Part shown: in pieces, positions 11,379 to 21,519 of the stretch
How positions within the stretch are numbered: the stretch's first letter is position 1
How the letters are laid out: each line of letters starts with the position of its first letter
Origin: Streptomyces sp.
GTDB taxonomy: Bacteria > Actinomycetota > Actinomycetes > Streptomycetales > Streptomycetaceae
Direction of reading: 5' to 3'
DNA length: 38,617 bases
Assembly: GCF_031181555.1 (NCBI RefSeq)
Contig: NZ_JAPSKQ010000049.1
Span: 1-38,617 of the forward strand
The notes under the pieces: model-generated
Seen by the model: only the letters and a program-made list of their open reading frames with translations
What the model was told of the DNA's origin: nothing
The model's database searches: none
Translations under genes and position numbers: made by a program

Positions 11379-11753
11379 CGCCGTCCCGGGTGCCGTCCGC
11401 CGCCGTCCGCCCGCTACCGTCCGCCGGGCCGGTACCGCGGCGCCGCCGCGATCAGGTCGTGGACGGGGAACTCCCCGGGGCGCGGTTCTCCTCGAGCCGG
11501 CGGAGGCCGCCGGGCCCGAACCGGTCGTGGGCGGTGTGCCCGGACCACCCCGGCGCGGGACGGCTCAGGCCGCCGTCGGCCGGCCGTCCGGATAGCGGAC
11601 TTCGTGTTCTTTTTTTGGACAACCTGCCCGCACGGGCGCCGATTCCGTTGACCCCCTCAACCTTCACTGCGAACCTTCTCGCCACTCCGACATGCACATG
11701 CCACGTCATGTCATGCACGGCTCACCCCACAGCCACCTCCCGGAGGAGAAAAG
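11379..11753. other. Intergenic region before the aminopeptidase gene
   Basis: About 375 bp without a confident gene. The left part (11414 to about 11560, read leftward) shows coding-like codon choice that would need one frameshift (see findings). A T7 run occurs at 11613-11619. The right part is less GC-rich and carries TTGACC at 11648-11653, a possible -35 with no convincing -10 at 17 bp. Close to the gene is a strong GGAGGAGAAAAG ribosome-binding site (11742-11753). Confidence 0.4.
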
Positions 11754-13175
11754 GTGAAACGAAGATTCGCCGTGGCGAGCCTCTCCCTGTCCCTCGCCGT
11801 CGCGCTCGGCTGCGGAGCGCCTCCCGCCGTCGCCGCCGGCTCCACCGCCACCACGTCCGCGAGCGCCGCGCCCGACGTCGACGTGACCAAGGTGAGGGCG
11901 CACCTGAGCGAACTGAGCGCCATCGCCGGCCGCAACGGCGGCAACCGCCGCGCCACCGGCCAGGGCTACCGCGACTCCGTCGCCTACGTGAAGGGCAGGC
12001 TCCAGGCGGCCGGTTACACCGTCACCGAGCAGCCCTGCACCTCCGGCTGCACCAGCGGGGCCGGTCCCAACCTGATCGCCGAGTGGCCGCACGGCGACGC
12101 GAACAACGTGTACATGTTCGGCGCCCACCTCGACGGCGTCTCGGCGGGCCCCGGCATGAACGACAACGGCTCCGGATCGGCCGCGCTCCTTGAGACCGCC
12201 CTGACGCTGGCGCAGCAGAGCCCCGCCATGCGCGACCGGGTCCGCTTCGCCTGGTGGACCGACGAGGAGCAGGGCCTCAACGGCTCGGAGTTCTACGTCC
12301 GTTCGCTCTCCTCGGCCGAACGCTCCAGGATCCGGGCGTACTACAACTTCGACATGGTCGCCTCCACCAACGGCGGCTACTTCGTCAACCACATCACCTC
12401 GCCGGCCGCCGCGCCGCTGAAGGCGTACTGGGACTCGCTGGGCCTGCGGCCCGAGGAGAACACCGAGGGCGCCGGACGCAGCGACGACTACCCCTTCGCG
12501 CAGGCGGGCATACCGACCTCCGGCTACGCGATGGGCGCCGGTGCCCGCAAGACGTCCGCGCAGGCCGCCAAGTGGGGCGGCACGGCCGGCGCGTCCTACG
12601 ACCCCTGCTACCACCGCTCCTGCGACACCCTCTCCAACATCAACACCACCGGCCTGGACCGCGCCGCCGACGGCATCGCCCACACCCTCTGGCAGCAGGC
12701 CGTGCAGACCGGCACCGGAAGCTGCGACACCGCCGGTGCCGTCGCCAACGGCGGTTTCGAGAGCGGCACCGCGCCGTGGACCGGGGACACCGGCGCCATC
12801 GGCGCCCACACGGGCCAGTCCGCCCGCACCGGCACCCGTTTCGCCTGGCTGGCCGGGTACGGCTCCACCCGCACCGAGACGATCGGCCAGACGGTGACCG
12901 TCCCGTCCGGGTGCGCCCGGGTGACGCTGGACTACTGGCTGCACATCGACACCGACGAGTCCGGCTCGACGCCGTACGACCGGTTCACGGTGAAGGCCGA
13001 CGGCAGCACGCTCGCCACGCTGTCCAACGCCGACGCCCGCAGCGGATACGTGCAGCGCTCGGTCGATCTGACGGCGTACGCGGGCCGTCGGGTGACCGTG
13101 ACGTTCACCGGCAGTGAGGACGCGTCCCTGCAGACGGGCTTCATGGTCGACGACGTGACCCTCCGGGGCACCTGA
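11754..13175 (+). CDS. Secreted M28 aminopeptidase, S. griseus AP type, with C-terminal beta domain
   Basis: 473 residues. A signal peptide (KRR, then [18 protein letters not shown], cleavage near 'AVAAG') directs export. The catalytic domain, residues about 41-320, is an M28 di-zinc aminopeptidase. The Streptomyces griseus aminopeptidase residues all appear with a constant offset of 40: zinc ligands H125, D137, E172, D200 and H287, general base E171, and Y286. Two cysteine pairs (C95/C99, C285/C290) may form disulfides. The C-terminal 145 residues ('[17 protein letters not shown]... [10 protein letters not shown]') are a jelly-roll carbohydrate-binding-like domain, not the P-domain of SGAP. 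It should release N-terminal amino acids from extracellular peptides. The GTG start follows a GGAGGAG site. Confidence 0.94.
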   Translation: MKRRFAVASLSLSLAVALGCGAPPAVAAGSTATTSASAAPDVDVTKVRAHLSELSAIAGRNGGNRRATGQGYRDSVAYVKGRLQAAGYTVTEQPCTSGCTSGAGPNLIAEWPHGDANNVYMFGAHLDGVSAGPGMNDNGSGSAALLETALTLAQQSPAMRDRVRFAWWTDEEQGLNGSEFYVRSLSSAERSRIRAYYNFDMVASTNGGYFVNHITSPAAAPLKAYWDSLGLRPEENTEGAGRSDDYPFAQAGIPTSGYAMGAGARKTSAQAAKWGGTAGASYDPCYHRSCDTLSNINTTGLDRAADGIAHTLWQQAVQTGTGSCDTAGAVANGGFESGTAPWTGDTGAIGAHTGQSARTGTRFAWLAGYGSTRTETIGQTVTVPSGCARVTLDYWLHIDTDESGSTPYDRFTVKADGSTLATLSNADARSGYVQRSVDLTAYAGRRVTVTFTGSEDASLQTGFMVDDVTLRGT

Positions 13176-13200
13176 CCACCGCGCTCCCCACCGGAACGCC

Positions 13201-13229
13201 CCGCCCCGCCGCCGCGCGCGGCGGGGCGG
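13201..13229 (+). terminator. Terminator of the aminopeptidase gene
   Basis: CCGCCCCGCCG (13201-13211) pairs perfectly with CGGCGGGGCGG (13219-13229); the loop is 7 nt. It lies 25 bp after the stop and separates the gene from fumC. Confidence 0.82.
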
Positions 13230-13333
13230 AGTCCGTTCCGCGTGTCCGCGCGGGATGCTGGCGACGGGGCGTCGGCGGGGAAAGGGAATACACCCCGCCG
13301 AAACCGCTGCTGTGAACCTTCGGAGGTACGACG

Positions 13334-14737
<1,404 letters not shown>

Positions 14738-14795
14738 GGCGTCGTGCCCCGGGTGAACCGTGACGGGGGCCGCAGCGTCGTGTGCCCGGGGCACC

Positions 14796-14801
14796 TAATA
14801 T
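14796..14801 (+). promoter_or_regulatory. -10 box, leaderless promoter of the DUF402 gene
   Basis: TAATAT, close to the best -10 consensus, is followed by 6 nt (CTGCGC) and ATG. No ribosome-binding site lies before the ATG, so the transcript should start at the codon. Confidence 0.62.
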
Positions 14802-14807
14802 CTGCGC

Positions 14808-15500
14808 ATGGCAGAGGGCGGAGCGGTGAGACGCGGGGACGCGGGCGGCGCGGCGGGCTTCTGGGCGCCCGGGACGCAGATCCTGTGGCGGTACCGGGAG
14901 AACGGCGGCGCGCGCTTCCACATCGTGCGCCCCGTCACGGTCGTGCGCGACGACTCGGAGCTGCTCGCCGTGTGGATGGCGCCCGGCACCGAGTGCGTGA
15001 AGCCGGTGCTGGCCGACGGCACACCCGTGCACCGGGAGCCGCTGGCCACCCGGTACACCAAGCCGCGCGCCGTGCAGCGCGACCGCTGGTTCGGCACCGG
15101 TGTGCTGAAGCTGGCCCGGCCCGGTGAGCCCTGGTCGGTGTGGCTGTTCTGGGACCCGGACTGGCGGTTCAAGAACTGGTACGTGAACCTGGAGGAGCCG
15201 CTGGCCCGCTGGGCGGGCGGGGTGGACTCCGAGGACCACTTCCTGGACATCTCCGTGCAGCCGGACCGCAGGTGGCAGTGGCGGGACGAGGACGAGTTCG
15301 CGCAGGCGCAGCACGACGGACTGGTGGACGAGGCACTGGCCGGGAGGGTGCGGGAGGCCGGCCGGGCCGCGGTGGAGGTGATCGCCGCCTGGGGGCCGCC
15401 CTTCTCGGACGGCTGGCAGGACTGGCGCCCGGATCCGTCCTGGACGGTACCGTCACTGCCACGGGACTGGGACCGTACTCCCGCGCATCTGTCCCCGTGA
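14808..15500 (+). CDS. DUF402 (FomD-like) protein
   Basis: 230 residues. The core, about residues 18-185, has the DUF402 pattern: 'FWAPGTQILWRYRENGGARF', 'RPVTVVRDDSELLAVWMAPG', 'PWSVWLFWDPDWRFKNWYVN', 'HFLDISVQPDRRWQWRDEDE'. Characterised relatives such as FomD hydrolyse nucleotide-type phosphoesters with divalent metals. The visible acidic residues D-E-D-H and D-I-S-V-Q-P-D would match the metal site. The substrate here is unknown. The start is set by the -10 box 6 nt upstream. No partner enzyme of a phosphonate pathway lies nearby, so a housekeeping nucleotide phosphatase is more likely than an antibiotic step. Confidence 0.85.
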   Translation: MAEGGAVRRGDAGGAAGFWAPGTQILWRYRENGGARFHIVRPVTVVRDDSELLAVWMAPGTECVKPVLADGTPVHREPLATRYTKPRAVQRDRWFGTGVLKLARPGEPWSVWLFWDPDWRFKNWYVNLEEPLARWAGGVDSEDHFLDISVQPDRRWQWRDEDEFAQAQHDGLVDEALAGRVREAGRAAVEVIAAWGPPFSDGWQDWRPDPSWTVPSLPRDWDRTPAHLSP

Positions 15501-15505
15501 GACCC

Positions 15506-15536
15506 TTGATACGCCCCCGGGCAAGAAACGTAGGAT
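15506..15536 (+). promoter_or_regulatory. Possible promoter of the 59-codon/SpoIIE operon
   Basis: TTGATA (15506-15511) and TAGGAT (15531-15536) resemble principal-sigma hexamers, but the 19-bp spacer is long. It lies just after the DUF402 stop and about 80 bp before the small gene. Confidence 0.4.
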
Positions 15537-15617
15537 CGTCCTCCGCAAGGGCACGGGGGCAGCAACCAACGGAACAGTCGCTGGGCTTGACCGATCGTCA
15601 CCGAGGGGCGGCAGGAC

Positions 15618-15797
15618 GTGAGCGAGGGGTACGGCAACACCGGTACGGGCCGGGAAAGGTCGGCCGGCGGCACAGGGGCAACCTCTGACCACGCGGGAAT
15701 TCCGTTCCTGAGGCACGTATTGCGGGTATCGGAGTTTCGGCGGGACGAACTGCGCTCACGACGCGCAGTCCCGGACGGATGGACTTCACACGCGTGA
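15618..15797 (+). CDS. Small 59-residue protein coupled to the SpoIIE phosphatase
   Basis: A GTG start at 15618 with AGGA a few nt upstream opens a 59-codon frame ending TGA at 15795-15797. The second half is charged and protein-like: 'HAGIPFLRHVLRVSEFRRDE' then 'LRSRRAVPDGWTSHA'. The first half is Gly/Thr/Ser-rich. I do not recognise a family. The stop overlaps the GTG start of the phosphatase as GTGA (15794-15797), a typical translational-coupling junction, and this suggests the two proteins are made together. It could be a small partner or antagonist of the phosphatase, or a leader peptide; its composition (many Arg, no long hydrophobic run) argues for a soluble basic peptide. Confidence 0.55.
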   Translation: MSEGYGNTGTGRERSAGGTGATSDHAGIPFLRHVLRVSEFRRDELRSRRAVPDGWTSHA

Positions 15798-17905
15798 CGG
15801 AGCAGCCGACCTCCTTCGACCGCCCGCAGCCGGGCGTGGACCCCGCGGATCCCCGCGGGGCACTCGTGCGTACCCAGGAACCGGTCCGCGCGCCGGGCAC
15901 GGGAGCCGCCTTACCGGCGCAGGCCCGCTCCGGCGGTGAGTCCGCCGCTCCCGGGGCCGCGCCCCCCGCGTCGCCGGGCACGGTCGCCTCCGGCCAGGAC
16001 ACGGCCGCCGGCCCCGTCTCCGAGCACTCCCAGCCGGGCGCGGGCCCCGGTGCCGAGCCGGACACGCACCGGCCGCGGCCCGCGCCCGAGGGCATCCCGG
16101 TCCAGCCGGCGGCGGGTCAGGACGGCCGCCCGGCGCAGGGGCAGGGCGGCCGGGAGCGCCGCACCGGGCAGGTCACCACGCCCGGACGGCCCACGCCGAT
16201 GCGGCGGGACGGGGACCGGCTGAGGTTCGTCGGCGCGGCGACCCGGCGGATCGCCCGCGGCATCGACCTGGACGAGATCGTGATGGGGCTGTGCCGGGCC
16301 ACCGTGCCCACCTTCTCCGACACGATCCTGGTCTATCTGCGCGAGCCGCTGCCGGTCGGTGACGAGCGGCCCACCGGCCCGCTGGTGCTGCGGCTGCGCC
16401 GCAGCGACCGGATCCCCGCCGAGCGCGACACCGAGGGCGGGTTCGCCCCGATCGCCCCGCCGGAGCCGAACGAGCTGGACTCGGTCGGCGAGGAACTGTG
16501 CACGGTGCGGCCCGGCAGCGCGCTCGCCGAGGTGCTGCGCGGCGTCCGGCCGGTGTTCACGGACGCGCCGGCCGCCCGCGCCGCGCTGCCCGAACTCCTC
16601 GGCGAGGACGGCGCCGCGGCCGTACCGGACGGACAGCGCGCGATCCTCGCGCCGCTGCGCGGCCGGCGCCGGGTGATCGGCGCCGCGCTGTTCCTGCGCC
16701 GCCCGGAGCGCATCCCGTTCGAGGCCGACGACCTGCTGGTCGCCGCGCAGCTCGCCACGCACAGCGCCCTCGGCATCGACAAGGCGGTGCTGTACGGGCG
16801 CGAGGCGTACATCGCGGACGAGCTGCAGCGCACCATGCTGCCGGAGCACCTGCCCCGCTGCACCGGCGTGCGGCTGGCGTCCCGCTACCTGCCGGCCGCG
16901 GAGACCGCGCGGGTCGGCGGCGACTGGTACGACGCCATCCCGCTGCCGGGCAGCCGGGTCGCCCTGGTCGTCGGGGACGTCATGGGGCACTCCATGACGT
17001 CCGCCGCGATCATGGGCCAGCTGCGCACCACCGCGCAGACCCTGGCCGGGCTCGACCTGCCGCCGCAGGAGGTGCTGCACCACCTCGACGAGCAGGCCCA
17101 GCGGCTCGGCGTGGACCGCATGGCGACCTGTCTGTACGCGGTCTACGACCCGGTCTCGCACCGCATCACCGTCGCCAACGCCGGACACCCGCCGCCCGTC
17201 CTGCTGCACCTGGGCGGCCGGGCGGAGGTGCTGCGGGTGCCCGCGGGCGCCCCGATCGGCGTCGGCGGGGTGGACTTCGAGGCCGTGGAGCTGGACGCGC
17301 CCGCCGGGGCGACCCTGCTGCTGTACACCGACGGCCTGGTGGAGTCCCGGCTGCGGGACGTGTGGACCGGTATCGAGCAGCTGCGCGAGAAGCTCGCCGC
17401 GACCGCGCAGCTGACCGGCCCGGACCATCCGCCGCCGCTGGAGGCGCTGTGCGACGAGGTGCTGGACATGCTCGGCCCGGGCGACCGGGACGACGACATC
17501 GCGCTGCTCGCCGCCCGCTTCGACGGGATCGCGCCGAGCGACGTGGCGTACTGGTTCCTGGAGCCGGAGGACGCCGCTCCCGGCCGGGCCCGTCGCCTGG
17601 TGCGGCGGACGCTGTCCCGCTGGGGCCTGGAGGAGCTGAGCGACTCGGTGGAGCTGCTGGTCAGCGAGGTGGTGACCAACGCCGTGCGGTACGCCACCCG
17701 GCCGGTCACGCTGCGGCTGCTGCGCACCGACGTGCTGCGCTGCGAGGTCGGCGACGACGTGCCGCAGCTGCCGCGGCTGCGGCAGGCGCGCGCCACGGAC
17801 GAGGGCGGGCGCGGGCTGTACCTGGTGAACCGGCTGGCCCGGCGGTGGGGCGCGACCCGGCTGAGCACGGGCAAGGTGGTGTGGTTCGAACTGAACCACG
17901 GCTGA
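15794..17905 (+). CDS. GAF - SpoIIE/PP2C phosphatase - HATPase signalling protein
   Basis: 703 residues from the GTG at 15794. Residues 1-140 are Pro/Gly/Ala-rich and probably disordered. About 143-333 is a GAF-like sensor ('IARGIDLDEIVMGLCRATVP', 'DDLLVAAQLATHSALGIDKA'). About 346-576 is a SpoIIE-type PPM Ser/Thr phosphatase: 'LPAAETARVGGDWYDAIPLP', 'VALVVGDVMGHS', 'TLLLYTDGLVESR', 'GDRDDDIALLAARF' supply the metal-binding aspartates. About 580-700 is a HATPase anti-sigma-like kinase domain with the N-box 'SEVVTNAVRYA' and G-box 'DEGGRGLYLVNRLARRWG'. Such proteins control sigma factors by acting on anti-anti-sigma factors; no such partner is visible here. An in-frame ATG at 15779 is an alternative start without a better ribosome-binding site. 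Confidence 0.9.
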   Translation: MTEQPTSFDRPQPGVDPADPRGALVRTQEPVRAPGTGAALPAQARSGGESAAPGAAPPASPGTVASGQDTAAGPVSEHSQPGAGPGAEPDTHRPRPAPEGIPVQPAAGQDGRPAQGQGGRERRTGQVTTPGRPTPMRRDGDRLRFVGAATRRIARGIDLDEIVMGLCRATVPTFSDTILVYLREPLPVGDERPTGPLVLRLRRSDRIPAERDTEGGFAPIAPPEPNELDSVGEELCTVRPGSALAEVLRGVRPVFTDAPAARAALPELLGEDGAAAVPDGQRAILAPLRGRRRVIGAALFLRRPERIPFEADDLLVAAQLATHSALGIDKAVLYGREAYIADELQRTMLPEHLPRCTGVRLASRYLPAAETARVGGDWYDAIPLPGSRVALVVGDVMGHSMTSAAIMGQLRTTAQTLAGLDLPPQEVLHHLDEQAQRLGVDRMATCLYAVYDPVSHRITVANAGHPPPVLLHLGGRAEVLRVPAGAPIGVGGVDFEAVELDAPAGATLLLYTDGLVESRLRDVWTGIEQLREKLAATAQLTGPDHPPPLEALCDEVLDMLGPGDRDDDIALLAARFDGIAPSDVAYWFLEPEDAAPGRARRLVRRTLSRWGLEELSDSVELLVSEVVTNAVRYATRPVTLRLLRTDVLRCEVGDDVPQLPRLRQARATDEGGRGLYLVNRLARRWGATRLSTGKVVWFELNHG

Positions 17906-17962
17906 GTCACGGTCGGCCCGCGGCCGGGACCCGGTGGGTCACGGCCGGGCCGTACGAACGGC

Positions 17963-18000
17963 GTCAGGGGCGCCCGGTGATCCCACCGGGCGCCCCTGAC
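17963..18000. terminator. Bidirectional terminator between the phosphatase and PBP genes
   Basis: A perfect 17-bp stem (17963-17979 with 17984-18000, beginning GTCAGGGGCGCCC) closes a 4-nt loop ATCC. It lies between convergent stops. Confidence 0.9.
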
Positions 18001-18023
18001 GTCCTGCCGCGTCCCTTCCCCGT

Positions 18024-20312
18024 CTACTCCTGCCGGTCCGGCTCCGGATCGTCCGGGTTCTCCGGGATCTCGAAGGTCGGCGGGGTCGTCGGCGGCTGCG
18101 TCGGCGGCTGCGTCGTCGGGGTCTGGCTCGGCGGCTGCGTCGTCGGCGTCTGGGACGGGGTCCGGGACGGCGGCTCGGTGGTCGGCTCCTCGGTGGTCGG
18201 CTCCTGGCTCGGCGTCCGCGACGGCGACTGCGTCGCCGACGGCGTCCAGGACGGCTTCACGGCCGCGCCCTGGCTCGTCTCCAGGTCGAACCTGCTGGTC
18301 TCCTCCATCACGCCGAAGGTGTACGCCGCCCAGATCTGCGCCGGGAAGCCACCGCCGTTGACCCGGGGCTCGCCGCCCGCGCCGTACATCTTGACCTGCT
18401 TGTGCGGCGGCTTGTCGTCCTCGCCGAACAGGCCGACCGTGGTCACCAGGTCGGGCGTGAAGCCGGCGAACCAGGCCGACTTGTTGTCGTCCGAGGTACC
18501 GGTCTTGCCGGCGACCTGCTGGCCGTCGCGCAGCGGGTTGTCGCGGACGGCCCGGCGCGCCGTACCGTCGTCGACCACGCCGGTCAGCACCGAGGTGACC
18601 GTGTCGGCGGCCTCGCGGCTGATGACCTGCTCGCCGATCGCGTCGGGCACGGTGACGGTCCGGCTGCGGTGCTCCGCGGACTTGACGAGTGTCGGGGTGG
18701 TCTTCTTGCCGTGGTTGTCGAGCGTGGCGTAGACGCCCGCCATCTCCAGGGGGCTGGCGCCCATGGAGCCCAGGGTCTGCGCGGGCACCGCCTGGAGGCC
18801 CTCGACGTCCATGCCGAGCTTGCCGGCGGTCTCCATCACCTTCTCCATGCCGACGTCGACGCCCATCTGCGCGAAGACGGAGTTGACCGACTTGTTCATC
18901 GCCGTCTGGACGGTGATGTCGCCGTAGTTCCGGTCGTCCTCGTTCTCGGGGGCGAAGCCGACCTTCCGGCCGTTGTCCACGACCGGGCGTTCGCTGGTGC
19001 CGTCGTAGAGGGTGTTGGCCGTGATCGGCTGCCCGTCCTGCGTCTTCGCCTGCTCCTCCACGGCGGCGGCCAGGATGACCGGCTTGAAGGTGGAGGCGGG
19101 CTGGTAGTCGTCGCGGGTGGCGTTGTTGAAGTAGTGCTTCAGGTAGTCCACGCCGCCGTACATCGCCACGACCGCGCCCGTCTTCGGGTCCACGGACACG
19201 GCGCCGGCCTGGACGTCCGCGTCGACCTTGCGCTCGTCCGGGTCCAGCTTGTCGGTGAGCTGGGTCCTGACGGCCTTCTCCAGCGCGGCCTGCTTCTTCT
19301 TGTCGATGTTGAGCGTGATGGTCCAGCCGCCGGCGTCGACGAGCGCGTCGGCCTGCTTGGCGTCCTCGGCGGCGCCCTCGGCGACCAGCTGCTTCTTCAG
19401 CGCGGCGTTGGCCGCGTCCACCAGGTAGCCGGTCTGGCCCGCCATGCCCGGGTCGCCCTTGGGCTCCTTGGGCACCGGGAACTCCATGCCCGACCGCTCG
19501 GACCGGTCGAGCCAGCCCTCCTCGACCATGTTGTCCAGGACGTAGTTCCAGCGGTTCTTGACCAGCTGCCTGCCGTTCTCGGAGGCGACCGCCCAGTCGT
19601 ACTGGCTCGGTGCCTGGAGCAGTGCGGCGAGGTAGGCGCCCTGCTCGACCGTGAGGTCCTCGGCGTCGACGCGGTAGTAGGCCTGGGCGGCGGCCTGGAT
19701 CCCGTAGGCGCCCCGGCCGTAGTAGCTGGTGTTGATGTAGCCGGCGAGGATGTAGTCCTTGGGCTTCTCCCGGTCCAGCTTCAGCGAGATGACCAGTTCC
19801 TTCAGCTTGCGCGTGACGGTCTGTTCCTGCGTCAGGTAGTAGTTCTTGACGTACTGCTGGGTGATCGTCGAACCGCCCTGCGCGCCCTTGCCGGAGAGCG
19901 TGTTGAGCAGGCCGCGCGCGGTGCCCTTCAGGTCGACGCCGGCGTCGCTGTAGAAGGTCTTGTTCTCGGCGGCGACGAAGGTCTTCTGGACCGGCCTGGG
20001 TATCTGCGCCAGGTCGACGACCTCGCGGTTGACCTCGCCGTCGCGGGCCATGATCGAGCCGTCGCTGTACTTGTAGACGTTGCTCTGCCGTTTGGCGTCG
20101 GCGTTCCCCTCGGGGATGTCGATCATCATGTACAGCACGATGAAGGCGCCCATGCCGAGCAGGCAGAGCCCGAAGAACGTGCCGACGATCTTCTTCCAGG
20201 TGAAGAGGCGGCGTATGCCGGTGCGCCCGGCCGCTCCGGACGAACGGCGGCCCCTGGGTGCCGCACGGCGCCCACCGCGCTGTCGTGCGCGTCTTTCTTC
20301 CGCTCGTCCCAT
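18024..20312 (-). CDS. Class A penicillin-binding protein (transglycosylase/transpeptidase)
   Basis: 762 residues. A basic cytosolic tail (1-41) precedes one membrane anchor at about 42-64. The glycosyltransferase domain (about 90-260) has E116 in 'AAENKTFYSDAGVD' and 'GKGAQGGSTITQQYVKN', the peptidoglycan polymerase signatures. The transpeptidase domain (about 370-650) has S407-T-F-K410 (nucleophile and base), S475-V-N477 and K603-T-G-T-S. It therefore polymerises and cross-links peptidoglycan on the outer face of the membrane. The last 90 residues are a Thr/Pro/Ser-rich tail with repeated 'TPTTQPPSQ' units, likely wall-spanning. The TG-TP linker is average in length. The ATG at 20312 is the first in the frame. 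It is divergent from the SPFH gene across 271 bp. Confidence 0.94.
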   Translation of the reverse strand: MGRAEERRARQRGGRRAAPRGRRSSGAAGRTGIRRLFTWKKIVGTFFGLCLLGMGAFIVLYMMIDIPEGNADAKRQSNVYKYSDGSIMARDGEVNREVVDLAQIPRPVQKTFVAAENKTFYSDAGVDLKGTARGLLNTLSGKGAQGGSTITQQYVKNYYLTQEQTVTRKLKELVISLKLDREKPKDYILAGYINTSYYGRGAYGIQAAAQAYYRVDAEDLTVEQGAYLAALLQAPSQYDWAVASENGRQLVKNRWNYVLDNMVEEGWLDRSERSGMEFPVPKEPKGDPGMAGQTGYLVDAANAALKKQLVAEGAAEDAKQADALVDAGGWTITLNIDKKKQAALEKAVRTQLTDKLDPDERKVDADVQAGAVSVDPKTGAVVAMYGGVDYLKHYFNNATRDDYQPASTFKPVILAAAVEEQAKTQDGQPITANTLYDGTSERPVVDNGRKVGFAPENEDDRNYGDITVQTAMNKSVNSVFAQMGVDVGMEKVMETAGKLGMDVEGLQAVPAQTLGSMGASPLEMAGVYATLDNHGKKTTPTLVKSAEHRSRTVTVPDAIGEQVISREAADTVTSVLTGVVDDGTARRAVRDNPLRDGQQVAGKTGTSDDNKSAWFAGFTPDLVTTVGLFGEDDKPPHKQVKMYGAGGEPRVNGGGFPAQIWAAYTFGVMEETSRFDLETSQGAAVKPSWTPSATQSPSRTPSQEPTTEEPTTEPPSRTPSQTPTTQPPSQTPTTQPPTQPPTTPPTFEIPENPDDPEPDRQE

Positions 20313-20488
20313 GCGTCCGTTCCGCTCCGCTTCGTTCGTGTGTGCTCGGCAGCCACACAGGTTCGCCGCTCAGGTCAGCTCAGAAAGCTAACACCGGGAG
20401 CTATGACAAAGGGCCGCCGATCCGGCCTTTACGGGCGTGACAATCAGCACCCACCCCAACGGAACCGACGTACGGGAGAGGCACAAGG

Positions 20489-20518
20489 TTGCCGGGATGC
20501 GATAAAGTGATATCACTT
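20489..20518 (+). promoter_or_regulatory. Promoter with embedded perfect palindrome upstream of the SPFH/RHH operon
   Basis: AAGTGATATCACTT (20505-20518) is a perfect 14-bp palindrome in otherwise GC-rich DNA. A TTGCCG hexamer at 20489-20494 and TATCAC at 20511-20516 (16-bp spacer) make a plausible promoter, with the palindrome covering the -10. A repressor bound there would block RNA polymerase. The ribbon-helix-helix-like product of the second gene is the obvious candidate ligand (inference). Confidence 0.6.
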
Positions 20519-20583
20519 AGATAGTCCAGCGCTAGCCGTGCACCTCACGCACGGAGAGCGCCCGAAGAAACGGGGGATCACCC

Positions 20584-21519
20584 ATGTCCGCACACGACAC
20601 GCAGGTCACGGCCGACGTGCCCGAGATGCCGGCTCCGCGCGTGCGGGAGTTCGCGGCGCACAGCATCGGGGGCGGGCTGGCGCTGCTGCTCGGGCTGGTC
20701 GGGCTGCTGATCGGCGCGGGGCTGATCGTGACCGCCACGGCGGTCACCGGGGCCGGCGCCAAGGCCGTGCTGATCATCGGCGGCATCCTCGTCGCCCTCG
20801 CCGCGTTCCTCGCGATGTGCGGGCTGAACATGGTGGCGCCGGGCGAGGCGCGGGTGGTCCAGCTCTTCGGCCGCTACCGGGGCACGATCCGGCAGGACGG
20901 CCTGCGCTGGGTGAACCCCTTCACCTCGCGCACCAGGATCTCCACGCGCGTGCGCAACCACGAGACCGCCGTCCTCAAGGTCAACGACGCGTACGGCAAC
21001 CCGATCGAGCTCGCCGCGGTCGTGGTGTGGCGGGTGGAGGACACCGCCCAGGCGACCTTCGAGGTGGACGACTACGTCGAGTTCGTCTCCACCCAGACCG
21101 AGGCGGCCGTCCGGCACATCGCCATCGAGTACCCCTACGACGCCCACGACGAGGACGGCCTCTCGCTGCGCGGCAACGCCGAGGAGATCACCGAGAAGCT
21201 CGCCGTCGAACTGCACGCCCGCGTGGAGGCGGCCGGCGTGCAGATCATCGAGTCCCGCTTCACGCACCTCGCCTACGCCCCCGAGATCGCCTCGGCGATG
21301 CTCCAGCGGCAGCAGGCGGGTGCGGTCGTGGCGGCGCGGCAGCAGATAGTGGAGGGCGCCGTCGGCATGGTCGAGTCGGCGCTGAACCGGATCGCCGAGC
21401 AGGACATCGTGGAGCTGGACCCCGAGCGCAAGGCGGCGATGGTGTCCAACCTGATGGTGGTGCTGTGCGGGGACCGCTCCGCGCAGCCGGTCCTCAACAC
21501 CGGGACCCTCTACCAGTGA
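20584..21519 (+). CDS. SPFH/Band 7 domain membrane protein
   Basis: 311 residues. Two adjacent hydrophobic segments (about 28-55 '[20 protein letters not shown]' and 58-80 '[20 protein letters not shown]') anchor the N-terminus. The SPFH (stomatin/prohibitin) domain follows from about residue 84: '[19 protein letters not shown]', 'DGLRWVNPF', '[20 protein letters not shown]', '[20 protein letters not shown]', and the helix '[20 protein letters not shown]'. Family members oligomerise into membrane microdomain scaffolds and often pair with proteases; no NfeD-like partner is next door. A GGGGGA ribosome-binding site lies about 7 nt before the ATG. Its stop overlaps the next gene as GTGA, so the two are translationally coupled. 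Confidence 0.9.
   Translation: MSAHDTQVTADVPEMPAPRVREFAAHSIGGGLALLLGLVGLLIGAGLIVTATAVTGAGAKAVLIIGGILVALAAFLAMCGLNMVAPGEARVVQLFGRYRGTIRQDGLRWVNPFTSRTRISTRVRNHETAVLKVNDAYGNPIELAAVVVWRVEDTAQATFEVDDYVEFVSTQTEAAVRHIAIEYPYDAHDEDGLSLRGNAEEITEKLAVELHARVEAAGVQIIESRFTHLAYAPEIASAMLQRQQAGAVVAARQQIVEGAVGMVESALNRIAEQDIVELDPERKAAMVSNLMVVLCGDRSAQPVLNTGTLYQ

Noticed and set aside
18057..18235. Tandem repeats in the 3' end of the PBP gene as a CRISPR or satellite
   Set aside because: The repeats encode a Thr/Pro/Ser-rich protein tail and have no unique spacers of constant length.
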